Virus record (IMG/VR): IMGVR_UViG_3300005466_000027
Location: 1-64,000 of that record
Origin: a virus
Length of the DNA: 64,000 bases
Direction: 5' to 3' (one strand)
Position 1 is the first letter of the stretch. Each line of letters begins with the position of its first letter. The notes below the pieces were generated by a model. It saw only the letters and a list, made by a program, of their open reading frames with translations, did no database searches and was not told the origin of the DNA. Position numbers and translations under genes: made by a program. Shown here one piece after another: positions 45,439-56,389 of the stretch.

Positions 45439-46227
45439 ATGCCATCCTCGACATCACGAGTCGTTCCCCGCTCCAAGGATAATTTTACGTGGACTGGCGG
45501 CTGGGTGACGACGACCCCCCAGCAGGCCAAGAGCATTGCCACGCGCTACGGTGGCGCACCGGCCAACCCGAATCTCAAGACGGACGCGGAGGTGGCCAAC
45601 ATGGGTGCTGCCGCACAGACCAAGGCCGATGCCGACATGGGCACCGCGGCCAACACCGCGCAGAATGAACAGAATCTCGCCGCCGCCGAGACGCGGGGCA
45701 ACATCGCTGCCGCGGGCACCATGCTCCCGGCTGGCACGACCAACGAGGTGCAGCCTGGTCAGGTAGCCGGTGCCACGGTGCCCGTTGCAGCTCCGACGAC
45801 CGTTGTCGCCCCCGGTGGCCCAGTGGTCAACCCGAACACGGGCAACACCGCCGCCCAGCAAGCCGAGCAGAACTGGATGGATCGCGGGGGCAGCGTGGCC
45901 ACCATGCACCGCGCGCAAGTCGCTCAAGGCCGACGCCCTGCCATCGACGCCCGCGCTACACCGGCTTGGCAGGATGCCGGTCAGTCGGCATCGGATCAAA
46001 TCCGCAGTGGGTTCGGCAGCGGTCCCGGTCAGGAAGGGCACAACCCGTTTCCTGCATCCGACTTCGGCAATGCCGGGAGCGCCGTATGGGCAGCGATGAC
46101 CGACAAATTCAACCAGTTGAACCAGAGCAAGGCTCGTCTGCGGCAATCGCTTGCCCCGGCATCCGCTCCCACCCCGCAGTTTAGCGCCGGTTCCTCGGCA
46201 GAGGATTCCACCGCTTTCGGCAGCTAA
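45439..46227 (+). CDS. Disordered virion-like protein
   Basis: 262 residues from the ATG at 45439. A short N-terminal KDNFTWTGGWVTTTPQQAKS, then Ala/Gln/Thr-rich low-complexity sequence (QTKADADMGTAANTAQN), and helical C-terminus with KFNQLNQSKARLRQSLAP. In large phages, low-complexity proteins before ejection proteins are often internal virion proteins. The start could also be 45400. Confidence 0.65.
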   Translation: MPSSTSRVVPRSKDNFTWTGGWVTTTPQQAKSIATRYGGAPANPNLKTDAEVANMGAAAQTKADADMGTAANTAQNEQNLAAAETRGNIAAAGTMLPAGTTNEVQPGQVAGATVPVAAPTTVVAPGGPVVNPNTGNTAAQQAEQNWMDRGGSVATMHRAQVAQGRRPAIDARATPAWQDAGQSASDQIRSGFGSGPGQEGHNPFPASDFGNAGSAVWAAMTDKFNQLNQSKARLRQSLAPASAPTPQFSAGSSAEDSTAFGS

Positions 46228-46232
46228 TTTTT

Positions 46233-47624
46233 ATGCCCTCCCGCGCCCGTATCGTGCCAAGAATGTATCAGGGACTTGGCCGCACTGTCCCCGGCGCGAC
46301 CTATGGATTCCACAACCCCCAGCAGGACGATCTGCGCGGGGCGCAAGCCCTGGAAGGCGATTACCGGGATGCCTTGGTCCAGGAACACCATGCGGCGGAT
46401 GAGCGCTACCGGCAGATGCACGCCGAACTGGAGCTGGCCAAGCTGCGCCGCGAACTGGCCCACGACGAGGCCAAGACACAGCGCCGGATCAAGTATGAGG
46501 CCATGATGGAGAAGGCGGTGCCGGAGCTTTACGCCATCGACCCCGCCGACCCGCAGGCCGTGCAGAAGCGAGCCCAATTTGCCCAGCGTTGGCCACAGCT
46601 TTTTCACAAGGAAAACGATGTCCCCGGCATCACCTCGGAGTTTGAACAGCATACCCGGCTCTCGGGTGAAGCTGAGCGGCAGCGTAATGCGGTCCAAGCG
46701 AAGAAGGAAGCGGCGGAACAACGTGCTGCGGATATCAAAGAGCGGATGGAGCAACGTGAGCGCGATAAGCAGGAGGCCGAGGATCGCCGCAAGAAGGATG
46801 TGCAGGAGCGCGAAAGCCAGCGCAAACAGGATTTGCGCGAAAATCATCTCGGCTACGCCCGTGGGAAATACGATACTGCTGAAGAGGAGTCCACCATCCT
46901 CGGCAAGCGGATCACCGAGAACCAAGGATACATCGACGCTATCAAGGGACAGTTAAAACCAAATGAACAGCCAAGCGTTGACCAGCAAAAGCAGTTGGAC
47001 CTTTTGGTGAAGAGTCAGGACCAGTTGAAGGCTGAAAAAGCACGGCACGATTCCAAGATGAAAGGGCTCGTAGCTCAGTTTCCGGAGCTGGACCCAGCCT
47101 ACGTGCCCAAGGAGAAATCCGAAACGGCTACTGCTTCGGGTACCGGCTCACCCGCTGCCATCGACACCGCGCAGCCGGATGTCTCCGCGATCCAGGGTAC
47201 CACCCCTCTCGCCCGAGGGACGGCCACACCGAGCGGCGAGATGGATTTGAGCGGTTCCACCAATGGCACTGCTACGCCGCCGCCCGAAGCCGGGGATGCG
47301 GTGGTGCCGGATACCGGGGGAGAAGACTCCGTGGCGAACTTGTCTAGGGCTACGCCGCCACCCGCCGCTGCGCCTGTTGCCGTTCCGCTGCCCACCGGAG
47401 AGGACGCTGTTCCGAATCTCGCTGCGGTCGCACCGGCTGCCGTAGCGCCTGTTGCCGCTGTCCCGCCGCCGCCCGCCGCCGCTGTGCCCCCTGTTGCCGA
47501 GCCGCACCCCTACGAGGGCATGCGGGTGAAGCAGAAAAGCACCGGCAAGTATGGTACGTTCAAGAATGGTCAATTTATCTCCGAGGAAGAGGAGCAAAAT
47601 CAGGATCAGCCAACACCCGAGTAA
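46233..47624 (+). CDS. Coiled-coil internal virion-like protein
   Basis: 463 residues. N-terminal RMYQGLGRTVPGATYGFHN, then a long highly charged coiled coil (EAAEQRAADIKERMEQRERD), a Thr/Pro/Ala-rich linker and a small terminal unit YEGMRVKQKSTGKYGTFKN. The stop directly precedes the next start. Likely ejected or internal capsid protein. Confidence 0.7.
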   Translation: MPSRARIVPRMYQGLGRTVPGATYGFHNPQQDDLRGAQALEGDYRDALVQEHHAADERYRQMHAELELAKLRRELAHDEAKTQRRIKYEAMMEKAVPELYAIDPADPQAVQKRAQFAQRWPQLFHKENDVPGITSEFEQHTRLSGEAERQRNAVQAKKEAAEQRAADIKERMEQRERDKQEAEDRRKKDVQERESQRKQDLRENHLGYARGKYDTAEEESTILGKRITENQGYIDAIKGQLKPNEQPSVDQQKQLDLLVKSQDQLKAEKARHDSKMKGLVAQFPELDPAYVPKEKSETATASGTGSPAAIDTAQPDVSAIQGTTPLARGTATPSGEMDLSGSTNGTATPPPEAGDAVVPDTGGEDSVANLSRATPPPAAAPVAVPLPTGEDAVPNLAAVAPAAVAPVAAVPPPPAAAVPPVAEPHPYEGMRVKQKSTGKYGTFKNGQFISEEEEQNQDQPTPE

Positions 47625-50600
47625 ATGGCCTACGACCTCACCGATTTTGAACCGGAGCAGGCGTCTCCGGTCGCGGTCAAGTCGCCCATCTCGAAATCCC
47701 GTCAAGACCTGAGTGATTTCGAGCCGGTGGAGACACCCGCTGAACCGACCGCGGCTGAACCCGCGGAGCAGGCTGCGCAGGCGACAGTTCCTCCTGTGCA
47801 ACCCGCCATCACCAACGACCCTTTCGCCGCGTTCAATGCCAAGCTGGAAAATTCTCCCGTGGCCAGGATGCCGGAGGTGAACTTGCCCGCGCAGTCCGCT
47901 GTCCCGGATGTCACTCGCCCCATTCAGCCGGTGCCGCAGGTAACGCCGGAAGACACGCTGCCGGTGGCCAAGGACGTGCCCAGCCGGGGCGTGTTTGTCA
48001 ACGAGACGCCGACGCTCATCAGCAATATCCGCGAAGGTAAATTCGAAGACGCGGCGGCACTGGCCAAGGAAAACGCGATGGGTTCCAAACCGATGCGATT
48101 CCTCTTCGGGCCCACCGAAGCTCAGAGGATCGCGGAGGCGGTTCCCGTGACCAAGGAGGATGGCATCACCAGCTACGAGTACAAACCGGCCAGCACGGAT
48201 GCTGTGGAGAAGCTGGGTGCGGTCGGGGCGGCACGTCGTTCCATCGCGTCCCTGGAGCGCGGCATCCCGGTGACGGAGTTGGATCAGAAGGTGGAAAGCG
48301 AGATGATGAAGGACGACCCCAGCGACAGCACGTTGAAGTCCATCGGCAAGGGGCTCTATAATGCGGTCCTCAGAACGACCGTGAGCCTTTCCGATCCGAC
48401 GATGGCTCTTATCCCGGAATCGAAGCTGGTCAGCGGTGCGTTTACGCTCGATATGGCCAACAGCGCCAAGGAACAAATTCAGAAAGGGCTGGAAGCGGAC
48501 AACCCTCGGGAAGCGGTCGAAGGATTGCTCGGGGGCGTCATCACCTTGGGCATGGCTGGGGTGTCGGGGAGCCATACGCTCAAGCCGACCAAGGCCGACA
48601 TCATCGAGCACATGGACAAGGTGCCGGATGAACTGTTGCACGAAGCCAACAAAGAACTGAAGTCCAGCGACCCGGATGTGGCCAGCGCGGCGGGGGCCGA
48701 GTTGATGAAACGGGCTGCCGACTTTGGTCAAGAGTTGGACGCCACGCTCAAGCGATTGCCTGGCGATGTGCAGGAGAAGGTCAATGGTATTCTGCAGAAA
48801 CAGCTCCGGGGTGAAGAACTAACCAACAACGAGCGTGCCACGCTGTTGCAGGTGCGGTCCTACGCTTCGCGGCTGCAGCAGGATAAGACCAACGACGAAT
48901 TTACTTCTGGAACGCCAGCACGAACAGCGCCGACGCAGCAAGTAGCGCCAGCAGAACCAGTAGGAACTGGGGGGCAGTCAGTGAGTCCACGTAATGAACC
49001 TGCGCCTGTTGTAGACGCGAGTCAACAAGGCGGCAGTGTAGCGGCGTCTGCCAAGGCTAAAGCGGAGGCAGCGACACAACCGCTGCGGGAAGTCGCAGCA
49101 GCCGTCCAAGAGACATTACCGCTCGCCGCTCAAGCAGCCAAGGAACAGGCGGATTTGCTGGCCAAACGGGCGCAGGAGCAGGCTGCGGCTGCAGAATCAA
49201 CTTCACCGCCGCCCGCCGTCGAACCTCCGGCATCGGGCCAACAGGAACCGCCACTCTCCGGGGAAGAAAGGCCCCCGGCTGCCACGGTCGCTCCTGTCAT
49301 GGAAGGGGCGGCGGCGAAGCCTGTCACACAGGGCACCAAGATCGTAGGCCCGGTCCTGCAGGTCGATGGTAAAACCTATGCCGAGGGCAAAATTGGGCAG
49401 CATCACAAAGACATCGTAGCTGAGGCGATTGACAACTATTTCAAGGCTAACCCGGATGCCGAGGAAGTGCCACGGTTCGATCACCGATTCAAGGACGACC
49501 AAGGCAACATCCACGACCGGGAGAGCGGCTGGGAGCTGGCCAAGAGTGCCAACCAGATTCCACCGGAAACGGCGAACGCAGTTGAAGCGCTGGCAAGCTC
49601 CAGTGGTGACAGACCGCAGCTTCACGCCGATCACTTGGTTGAAGGAGAATCCAGCTTGACGGAAACAGCAAACAATGGAGAAGCTGCTGGAATGACCAAA
49701 AAACCTTTTGAGGTAGATGAATCTCTTGTGATGAACTCACCACACACTGGAGATGACACGATTGTGAATTTTCGAGGAGTCCAAGGAGATAATGCAGTGG
49801 TGTGGACCGGGAGAAGTCAGATGATGGTGCCTCTGGAGTGGCTTCGCCGTGAAGGCGAGCCCCTTCAGAAAAAAGAAACCCCTTCTTCACAGGCTCAACT
49901 ACCTGCTGACGCCCCACATCCATCTACATCTGAGGGCAAAACGGAAGTAGCCGAGAAGGATTTTCCTAAAACAAAAGCAGACATCATTGAGGAACTTCTC
50001 GGTCCAGAGCCAAGCTACTTTGAAGGACAGATGAAGCAGAAAGAATCCGCCAAACAATACGCTAAATTTTCCAAACAGGAACTGGCTGAGAGACTACAAA
50101 ATAAGAGGGATTTTGAGAAAAAAAGTAAGGAATTAAGTCAGCGGATGATGTCCGTCGCTCCAGAGGTTTCTGCGCGCTTGGACGCTGCGGGAGGTAAATG
50201 GCGTGCAGAGGCCAACCAGATCGCAGAAGAACATGGTTTTGGTGAACGGTGGAGAGGGATGACCGACAACTCACGGGGGGAGGAAGCTGCTCGTCTTTCC
50301 AGTTTTTTGGCCGATTACGGATTTGATAAGCTGAAAAAGGAGCCTCCTGATGAACCTGTATCTTCGAAAGAGCCGATTACCGTGGAACGACCAGTGGTTG
50401 CACCGAATGAGCCTGTGGAGCGGCCACCGGCTGCGGATGCCGCTGCGACCGAGGCTTCCGTGGCGAAAGGCTCCCTTCTCGATAAATTAGAGTCCCTGCT
50501 GACCGAAGAGGAGCCGCCCGCCGCCGCGAAGGAAGCTCCGCAATCCCCCGCACAGAAGCGGGTGGCCGATATTCAGCGGGACATCGAAAATAACGCGGGT

Positions 50601-53600
50601 GCCGAGCCCGCATGGCTGCGGCGGCGTAAAAAAGACCTCAAAGAAGCCCAAAAAGCGCTGTCTGAGGAGAAAACGGCTGCTCCGGTGACGGACGAAACCA
50701 CGCCCGAATCTGCTTCTGTGGATCCAGAAAAACGCGAAATTTGGCAGAAAACACGCGCAGAAGTGGAGAAAGAAGGCGGTTCCAAGGCACGTCACCGCTT
50801 GGAAGTGCGGGAAGCGGTCAAACGGGGCGAAGATGTGCCTTTGGAGACGCTGGAGGACTATTCCGGCTCCAACTGGGCTGACAAAATGCGCCGGGAAAAG
50901 TATGGCGAAAAAGTCAGTGACACCCTATTCGAACGCATCCTTGAATCTTTGAAGGATGAGAGTGGAAATCTTCATTTTGACCCGCTGTTCATCAAGAGCG
51001 TGGGCAAACCGGCGTTGCGCGGAGCGGTCAAGATCATCCGCGAAGGTGTGGAAGCCGGTAAATTGGCCAAGGATTTGATGGAGGATGTCGTTGCCTACAT
51101 CAAAAAAAACTCACCCGACGCCGATGAAGCTAAGGCCCGTGAATTTTTCCAGCCGGTGATTGATGAAGTGCTGGGCGAAAAACCCGCACCGACTGAAGAA
51201 GCTGCACCCGCCGCCGAGTCGCCTACACCTCCTGCCGAACCGCCGACGCAGACCGAACCCCGCATGGTGGATGAGGGTGGACGCAGGCTCACCTCGACCA
51301 AGAATGAGATTGTCGATCAGGAACGCCAGCGCCGCGGAGAACCGCCGATCCTGTCCGAAGCGAAAAAGTCTCTTGGTAATACGTGGGATGAGGCGATGGA
51401 CGAGTTTGCCAAAAACCCGGACGCTGGCACATCGCTGGTCGATGACCTGAACAAAAATCCTCGCGCCATCACGGCGAAAGAGGAAGCAATTTTGCTGCGG
51501 GAAAAGGTGGACGTGATGAACGATTTGACCAAGGCCACGGAAATGGCGTTGAACGCGAGCGCTGATCCGGCAGATCGGGTGGAAGCGCGCGTGCGCAGTG
51601 CCGTGCTGATGGATCAGCTCAACAGCATCGACGAGGCCACACGTAAAGCGGGCACCGAGTGGGGCCGCACCGGACGTTTCCGTCAAATGCTCGCCGCCGA
51701 GGACTATTCGTTATCCCGCATGCTGCAGAAATCGGAGCTGGCCAAGCAGCGTCCGCTGACACCCGAGGAACAGGCTCAAGTCCAGAAAATGAGCGAGCGT
51801 ATTGCATCGCTGGAAAAGCAGCTTGCCGATTACGAGGCGAATCACGCTCAGGAAATCGAGCATATTCGTAACGAGGAAGCGGACAAGGCCATCCAACGGA
51901 TGGTGTCCAAGCCCGAGACTCCCGCAGACGCCTACACCCGTGGTGTCCTTGAAAAGATTCAGGTAGGGTTGAAGAGTCAGGCGGATAAAGCCCGCGCTCG
52001 TATTCGCGCACGCCTTGGAAAAGCGTCCGCAGGTGTTGACCCCACCGTGATTTACGACGTAGCCGTGATTGGAGCTGAGAAGCTATTTAGCACTGGGTTG
52101 GATTTCGCTCGTTGGGGGTCGGAGATGCTCTCGGATTTAGGCGAGTCGATGAAGGAGTATCTGACCGAAGATACTTTCAAAAAATCGCAGGAGATTAACG
52201 ACAAGGCGATTGCGAAAGGTGCCCCGAAATCCGTCCGGGAGAAGATCAAACCCAAGGCTCCGAAGACACCCAAAACCGACGAGGAACAGCGTCAGAACAC
52301 CGTCAACCGCATCGCGGAGAAGCGGAAGAACGGTGCGCGCGAAGCCATCGGCGGTTCCATCCAACAGCTTGCCGAAAGTTTCGTGCGCAGCGGCATCCAT
52401 GAGCGGGAACCACTGATCGACGTCGTGCATGCGGCGGTGAAAGAAGCACTGCCCGAGGCAAGCCGCAAGGACATCCGGGATGCCATCAGCGGCTACGGTG
52501 ATTACAAGGAATTAAGCAAGGATGAAGCCAAAGTGATTCTGCGCGATCTGAAAGGTCAGATGCAACAGGTGTCAAAACTGGAGGACATGCTCAAGACAGG
52601 CAAACTCCCTGCGCGCACCGGCATCGAACGGCGCACCCAGAGCGCGGAAGAACGGCAGTTGCTTAAGGAGGTTAACAAAGTCAAAAAGGAATTGGGGTTG
52701 GAGTCCACCGACCCTACCCAGCTCAAGGGCGCGCTCGACGCGGCCAAGACCCGAACCCGCAATCGCATTGAAGATTTGCAGCGCGCCATCGAGAAAAAGG
52801 AGAAAATTCCCAAGGCTGAGTCTGCTTTGAAAGAGGATGCGGAGCTGCGTGATTTGAAAGCCCGGAAAGACGCAGTGCAGAAAGAGTATGACGCTATGTT
52901 CGGTAAAGCCAAGCCGACCGCGGAAGAGATTGCCGCTGACAAAGCGCAGCAGGCGGTAGATCGGGCTGCCGCCGCGCTGGACCGGCAACAGCGCATCAAC
53001 AGTGGGGAGCTTAAACCGGAGGCTAATGAGCGGGCGCAGCCGTTGAGCGCGCTGGAGAAGGAACTCCGCGACCGCACGGAAGAACTGCGCGCGGCCAAGC
53101 GCAAGGCAGATGCTTACAAGAGCCCGGAGTCCCTCGCCGCCGAGAAAGCGCAGAAGGGCGTGGACGCCGCCGCAGCCGCCGTGGATCGCTGGGACCAGAT
53201 TTTGAAGGGCGAACTGGAGCGCACTCCGGGCGCACCGAAGGAGCCGCTGTCCAATCTGGAGGAGGAACTGCGCGCCCAGGCCGACGCCATGCGCAAGGCG
53301 GCGGATGAGCTGCGCCGCCAACCGAAGTCGGAGGATGCCAAACGTACGGCGGCGGAAGATGCCCAGATCAAGGCTTTGGAGAAATCCGTGGCCGAGTATG
53401 AGCGGCGTATCAAGGAGATGGATTTTTCATTCAAGGGCGCGAACCAAGGACGACCCGAGGTGGAGCGCGTAGCCAAGGTGCGTGCCGCCCGCGACGCGGC
53501 GAAAAAGGCTTACGAGGACTTGAAGAAGGCTCAGACGCCGCAGAAAACGCCGGAGGAAATTGCTTTGGCTGCTTACAAAGCACGTACGAAGTCTCGTATC

Positions 53601-55166
53601 GACGAGTTGAATGATCGGACCAAGCGCGGGGATTTTTCCAAGAAAGTGCGCAAGCCTGTGGAGCTGGACGCCGAGGGCGTGAAGCTCCGCGCGGAAGCGG
53701 CTCGGGCCAAGTTGGAGTTTGATCGTGCGGTCTACAAGGACAAACAGAAGAACATGCCCACGTCGGAGCGGATTCTCGATTACATCCCGAAGATCGCCCG
53801 AGCGAACCTGCTCTCCAATCCTGTCACATTGGCTAAGCTCACCGCCGCGGCAATGTGGCGGTTGGGGGCGAGTCCGTTTGAAGAAGCGATTGGGGGTGCT
53901 CTCGGCAAATTGCCTTACGTCAGCGAAATTGCTGCCCGCGCGCCACGCGAAGGTGGGTTCAACACCAAAGCCGAGGCCAAGGCGTTGACCGATGCGTGGA
54001 TGAAAGGGATGAAGGATGCCAAGGATAAACTGCTCAAGGGAGAGACGGACTTGGATGTGACCGGAGAAAAGCGCAGCGTCATCCCTCATCACTGGTTGGA
54101 TGTCTTCGGCAATATGCACGGTGCTTTGAAAGCCCCGGTGGTTCGCGCCGAGTTCGCCCGGTCCTTTGAAAAGCGCACGGCCCATGCCGCGGCCAACGGG
54201 GTGGACATCACCGATCCTGCGGTGCAAGTTCGCATCGGATTGGAAGCCTACCGCGATTCGCAGCGCGCTATTTTTCAGAACGACAATCGCGTGGTGCAGA
54301 TTTGGAATACGGCGATGCGCGGACTGGAGCAGCCATCAAAGACGACGGGGCGTGTTTCACTGGGAAATAAAGCGCTCCAGGCTGTCGCCAAGACCATCTT
54401 CCCCATCGTAAAGATTCCTACCAATATCGTTGCGGAAGCCTTTCAGTATTCGCTCGGGTCACTGTCGTCGTTGGGGAGATTAGGCGAAATCGCTTGGAGA
54501 GGTATGAAGGAGAACGAAAGACAAACTGGAGCAAAACAGCTTGGGAAAGCTTTTGCTGAAGGGATCAAAACTCTCAAACCCGAAGAGGCTGACCTCATCA
54601 TGCGGGAGATGAAAAAAGGCGCGTTCGGTTTCGCCGTAATGCTGCTCGGTTTTCTCGCGTCTCAGTCGGTCGGCGGTTTTTACCAGCCAGGGCAGCGCCG
54701 AAAAGAGGACGACGTGAAACCCGGTACAGTCCGAATCGGTAACATTGACATTCCGTCGTACCTCCTGCATAACCCGATGGTTGACCAGCTTCAAGTGGGG
54801 GCCACGATTGGCCGTGTGGCCAACTCCCGGCTGCGCAAGAAGGATCGCGAGACGCAGGGGTATCCTGCAGGTGCCGTTGCCGCCGCCCTTGGACTGATCG
54901 AAGAGGTTCCCTTCGCCACGGGTGCCGAGCAACTGCACAAGGTCTTCACTCCGAATGAGCGTGCCGAATACTTTGGGGAGCTGGCACGTTCCCGTGTCGA
55001 GCCTCAGTTCATCCAGTGGATGGCCCAGCAGGGCGACCGTGCATCCTATCTGCCGCCATCGGAGATTCGTCAGCGCAAGCCGGAAAGCTTGAAGGAAGAG
55101 ATGGAGATGGGTATTCCGGGGCTGCGGCAGAACGTGCCGCTCAAACGAAAAAGATCATGGCGCTAA
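47625..55166 (+). CDS. Giant polyvalent (ejection-type) protein, 2513 residues
   Basis: The largest gene here. N-terminal DLTDFEPE and DLSDFEPV linear motifs, then Pro/Ala-rich regions. Near residues 580-650 there is KIGQHHKDIVAEAIDNYFKA with FKDDQGNIHDRESGWELAKS, a small domain recurrent in phage polyvalent proteins. Residues ~1650-2100 are long coiled coils (LQRAIEKKEKIPKAESALKE). The last ~400 residues are mostly helical with a membrane-like segment (FGFAVMLLGFLASQSVGGFY, ~2335-2355). Fits an internal virion protein injected with DNA. No protease or polymerase motif was found. Confidence 0.8.
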   Translation: MAYDLTDFEPEQASPVAVKSPISKSRQDLSDFEPVETPAEPTAAEPAEQAAQATVPPVQPAITNDPFAAFNAKLENSPVARMPEVNLPAQSAVPDVTRPIQPVPQVTPEDTLPVAKDVPSRGVFVNETPTLISNIREGKFEDAAALAKENAMGSKPMRFLFGPTEAQRIAEAVPVTKEDGITSYEYKPASTDAVEKLGAVGAARRSIASLERGIPVTELDQKVESEMMKDDPSDSTLKSIGKGLYNAVLRTTVSLSDPTMALIPESKLVSGAFTLDMANSAKEQIQKGLEADNPREAVEGLLGGVITLGMAGVSGSHTLKPTKADIIEHMDKVPDELLHEANKELKSSDPDVASAAGAELMKRAADFGQELDATLKRLPGDVQEKVNGILQKQLRGEELTNNERATLLQVRSYASRLQQDKTNDEFTSGTPARTAPTQQVAPAEPVGTGGQSVSPRNEPAPVVDASQQGGSVAASAKAKAEAATQPLREVAAAVQETLPLAAQAAKEQADLLAKRAQEQAAAAESTSPPPAVEPPASGQQEPPLSGEERPPAATVAPVMEGAAAKPVTQGTKIVGPVLQVDGKTYAEGKIGQHHKDIVAEAIDNYFKANPDAEEVPRFDHRFKDDQGNIHDRESGWELAKSANQIPPETANAVEALASSSGDRPQLHADHLVEGESSLTETANNGEAAGMTKKPFEVDESLVMNSPHTGDDTIVNFRGVQGDNAVVWTGRSQMMVPLEWLRREGEPLQKKETPSSQAQLPADAPHPSTSEGKTEVAEKDFPKTKADIIEELLGPEPSYFEGQMKQKESAKQYAKFSKQELAERLQNKRDFEKKSKELSQRMMSVAPEVSARLDAAGGKWRAEANQIAEEHGFGERWRGMTDNSRGEEAARLSSFLADYGFDKLKKEPPDEPVSSKEPITVERPVVAPNEPVERPPAADAAATEASVAKGSLLDKLESLLTEEEPPAAAKEAPQSPAQKRVADIQRDIENNAGAEPAWLRRRKKDLKEAQKALSEEKTAAPVTDETTPESASVDPEKREIWQKTRAEVEKEGGSKARHRLEVREAVKRGEDVPLETLEDYSGSNWADKMRREKYGEKVSDTLFERILESLKDESGNLHFDPLFIKSVGKPALRGAVKIIREGVEAGKLAKDLMEDVVAYIKKNSPDADEAKAREFFQPVIDEVLGEKPAPTEEAAPAAESPTPPAEPPTQTEPRMVDEGGRRLTSTKNEIVDQERQRRGEPPILSEAKKSLGNTWDEAMDEFAKNPDAGTSLVDDLNKNPRAITAKEEAILLREKVDVMNDLTKATEMALNASADPADRVEARVRSAVLMDQLNSIDEATRKAGTEWGRTGRFRQMLAAEDYSLSRMLQKSELAKQRPLTPEEQAQVQKMSERIASLEKQLADYEANHAQEIEHIRNEEADKAIQRMVSKPETPADAYTRGVLEKIQVGLKSQADKARARIRARLGKASAGVDPTVIYDVAVIGAEKLFSTGLDFARWGSEMLSDLGESMKEYLTEDTFKKSQEINDKAIAKGAPKSVREKIKPKAPKTPKTDEEQRQNTVNRIAEKRKNGAREAIGGSIQQLAESFVRSGIHEREPLIDVVHAAVKEALPEASRKDIRDAISGYGDYKELSKDEAKVILRDLKGQMQQVSKLEDMLKTGKLPARTGIERRTQSAEERQLLKEVNKVKKELGLESTDPTQLKGALDAAKTRTRNRIEDLQRAIEKKEKIPKAESALKEDAELRDLKARKDAVQKEYDAMFGKAKPTAEEIAADKAQQAVDRAAAALDRQQRINSGELKPEANERAQPLSALEKELRDRTEELRAAKRKADAYKSPESLAAEKAQKGVDAAAAAVDRWDQILKGELERTPGAPKEPLSNLEEELRAQADAMRKAADELRRQPKSEDAKRTAAEDAQIKALEKSVAEYERRIKEMDFSFKGANQGRPEVERVAKVRAARDAAKKAYEDLKKAQTPQKTPEEIALAAYKARTKSRIDELNDRTKRGDFSKKVRKPVELDAEGVKLRAEAARAKLEFDRAVYKDKQKNMPTSERILDYIPKIARANLLSNPVTLAKLTAAAMWRLGASPFEEAIGGALGKLPYVSEIAARAPREGGFNTKAEAKALTDAWMKGMKDAKDKLLKGETDLDVTGEKRSVIPHHWLDVFGNMHGALKAPVVRAEFARSFEKRTAHAAANGVDITDPAVQVRIGLEAYRDSQRAIFQNDNRVVQIWNTAMRGLEQPSKTTGRVSLGNKALQAVAKTIFPIVKIPTNIVAEAFQYSLGSLSSLGRLGEIAWRGMKENERQTGAKQLGKAFAEGIKTLKPEEADLIMREMKKGAFGFAVMLLGFLASQSVGGFYQPGQRRKEDDVKPGTVRIGNIDIPSYLLHNPMVDQLQVGATIGRVANSRLRKKDRETQGYPAGAVAAALGLIEEVPFATGAEQLHKVFTPNERAEYFGELARSRVEPQFIQWMAQQGDRASYLPPSEIRQRKPESLKEEMEMGIPGLRQNVPLKRKRSWR

Positions 55167-56389
55167 TTCCTCGCACGGCTCTGGTGATAGATCATGGGCT
55201 TTTCCAGCCGTTGGCCCATGCTCTTACTCGCTACTACGAGAAGGTGCTCTATTTTCGCCCGTGGGTGAGCAGCTTTTCTCACCCGGATTCGTTCTACATC
55301 GGGACAGGCTATGACTCGTTCGAGAGGATCGAGGAAGTGGAGCCCTACTTCGACGACAAGTTGGTGACGTGGGTGTTCCCGGATTTACATTTCCCAGGGC
55401 TTCAGAAATGGCTGCGCGATCAGGGGCGGCAGGTGTGGGGCGCAGGAGATGGAGAAAAGCTGGAGCTGGACCGCGGCGAGACAAAAGAGCTGATGGAGTC
55501 CATCGGCCTTCCGGTCAAACCGTGGGCGTGTGTGGTCGGCATGATGGAACTTCGTGAGCTTTTGAAGACGCACGAAGATGTTTTTGTCAAGGTGAGTAAA
55601 CTGCGCGGGCTCACCGAGACTTTTTGTTCCCCGTCTTACGATCTGGTAAAGCCCAAGCTCGACGCCATCCAAGCAGACCTTGGCGGGCGTGCCGAAGTGC
55701 AGGAGTTCATCGTGGAGTCCCCGGTGCCGGACGCCACGGAGGTAGGGTATGATGGATATTTTGTAGGGGGATTTCCACAAACCGCGCTTTACGGGATTGA
55801 GGTGAAGGACTGTTGCTACGCGGGTCGAGTGAAGCCATACGCCTCGCTCCCGAAAGAAGTGTTGGAGGTGAACCGTAAGCTGGCCCCAGTGATGAAGAAA
55901 CTCGGTTATCGAGGATTTTTCTCGACGGAGATTCGCGTGGGCAAAGACAAAAAGCCCTACCTGATTGACCTGACCTGTCGCCACGCGTCACCCGCGGGTG
56001 AGTCTATTTTGGAGGTATCCGAGAATCTTGGTGACATCATCGAAAGTGGGTCGAAAAGCAAGTTGGTGGACATGAAACCCGCAGGGAAGTTCGTCTGCCA
56101 AACCATGCTCTGCTCCGATTTCGTCAAAAGCCACTGGCTGCCCATCGAAATCCCCAAAGAGATTCGTCAGCACGTCCACCTCTACCATTCGTGCATGGTG
56201 GAGGGCGTAGAATACGTGGTGCCCATTGATGAAGACATGCCGCAGCTCGGCAGCGTGACAGCGTGTGCAGCCACACCGGAAGAAGCTTCGAAGCTTTGTC
56301 AGAAATACGTCGGAGAAATCAAGGCATTCGGGCTCAAGGACAACTCGGATAAACTGGAGCAGGCCATCGTGGACTTGCAGAAAGCGTGA
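55157..56389 (+). CDS. ATP-grasp domain protein
   Basis: 410 residues from the ATG overlapping the giant gene by 10 bases. ATP-grasp signs: VFVKVSKLRGLTETF, EVQEFIVESPVPDATEVGYD, RGFFSTEIRVGKDKKPYLI and DLTCRHASPAGESIL, a D/N-x-R end of the active site. Such enzymes join an acid to an amine, thiol or similar using ATP. In phages they appear with virion modification genes. Substrate unknown. Confidence 0.85.
   Translation: MALIPRTALVIDHGLFQPLAHALTRYYEKVLYFRPWVSSFSHPDSFYIGTGYDSFERIEEVEPYFDDKLVTWVFPDLHFPGLQKWLRDQGRQVWGAGDGEKLELDRGETKELMESIGLPVKPWACVVGMMELRELLKTHEDVFVKVSKLRGLTETFCSPSYDLVKPKLDAIQADLGGRAEVQEFIVESPVPDATEVGYDGYFVGGFPQTALYGIEVKDCCYAGRVKPYASLPKEVLEVNRKLAPVMKKLGYRGFFSTEIRVGKDKKPYLIDLTCRHASPAGESILEVSENLGDIIESGSKSKLVDMKPAGKFVCQTMLCSDFVKSHWLPIEIPKEIRQHVHLYHSCMVEGVEYVVPIDEDMPQLGSVTACAATPEEASKLCQKYVGEIKAFGLKDNSDKLEQAIVDLQKA

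Noticed and set aside
47148-48731. Minus-strand frame of 527 codons under the polyvalent gene
   Set aside because: Arg- and Gly-rich antisense product without known motif; the plus frame has coiled coils and continuous homologous-looking domains.
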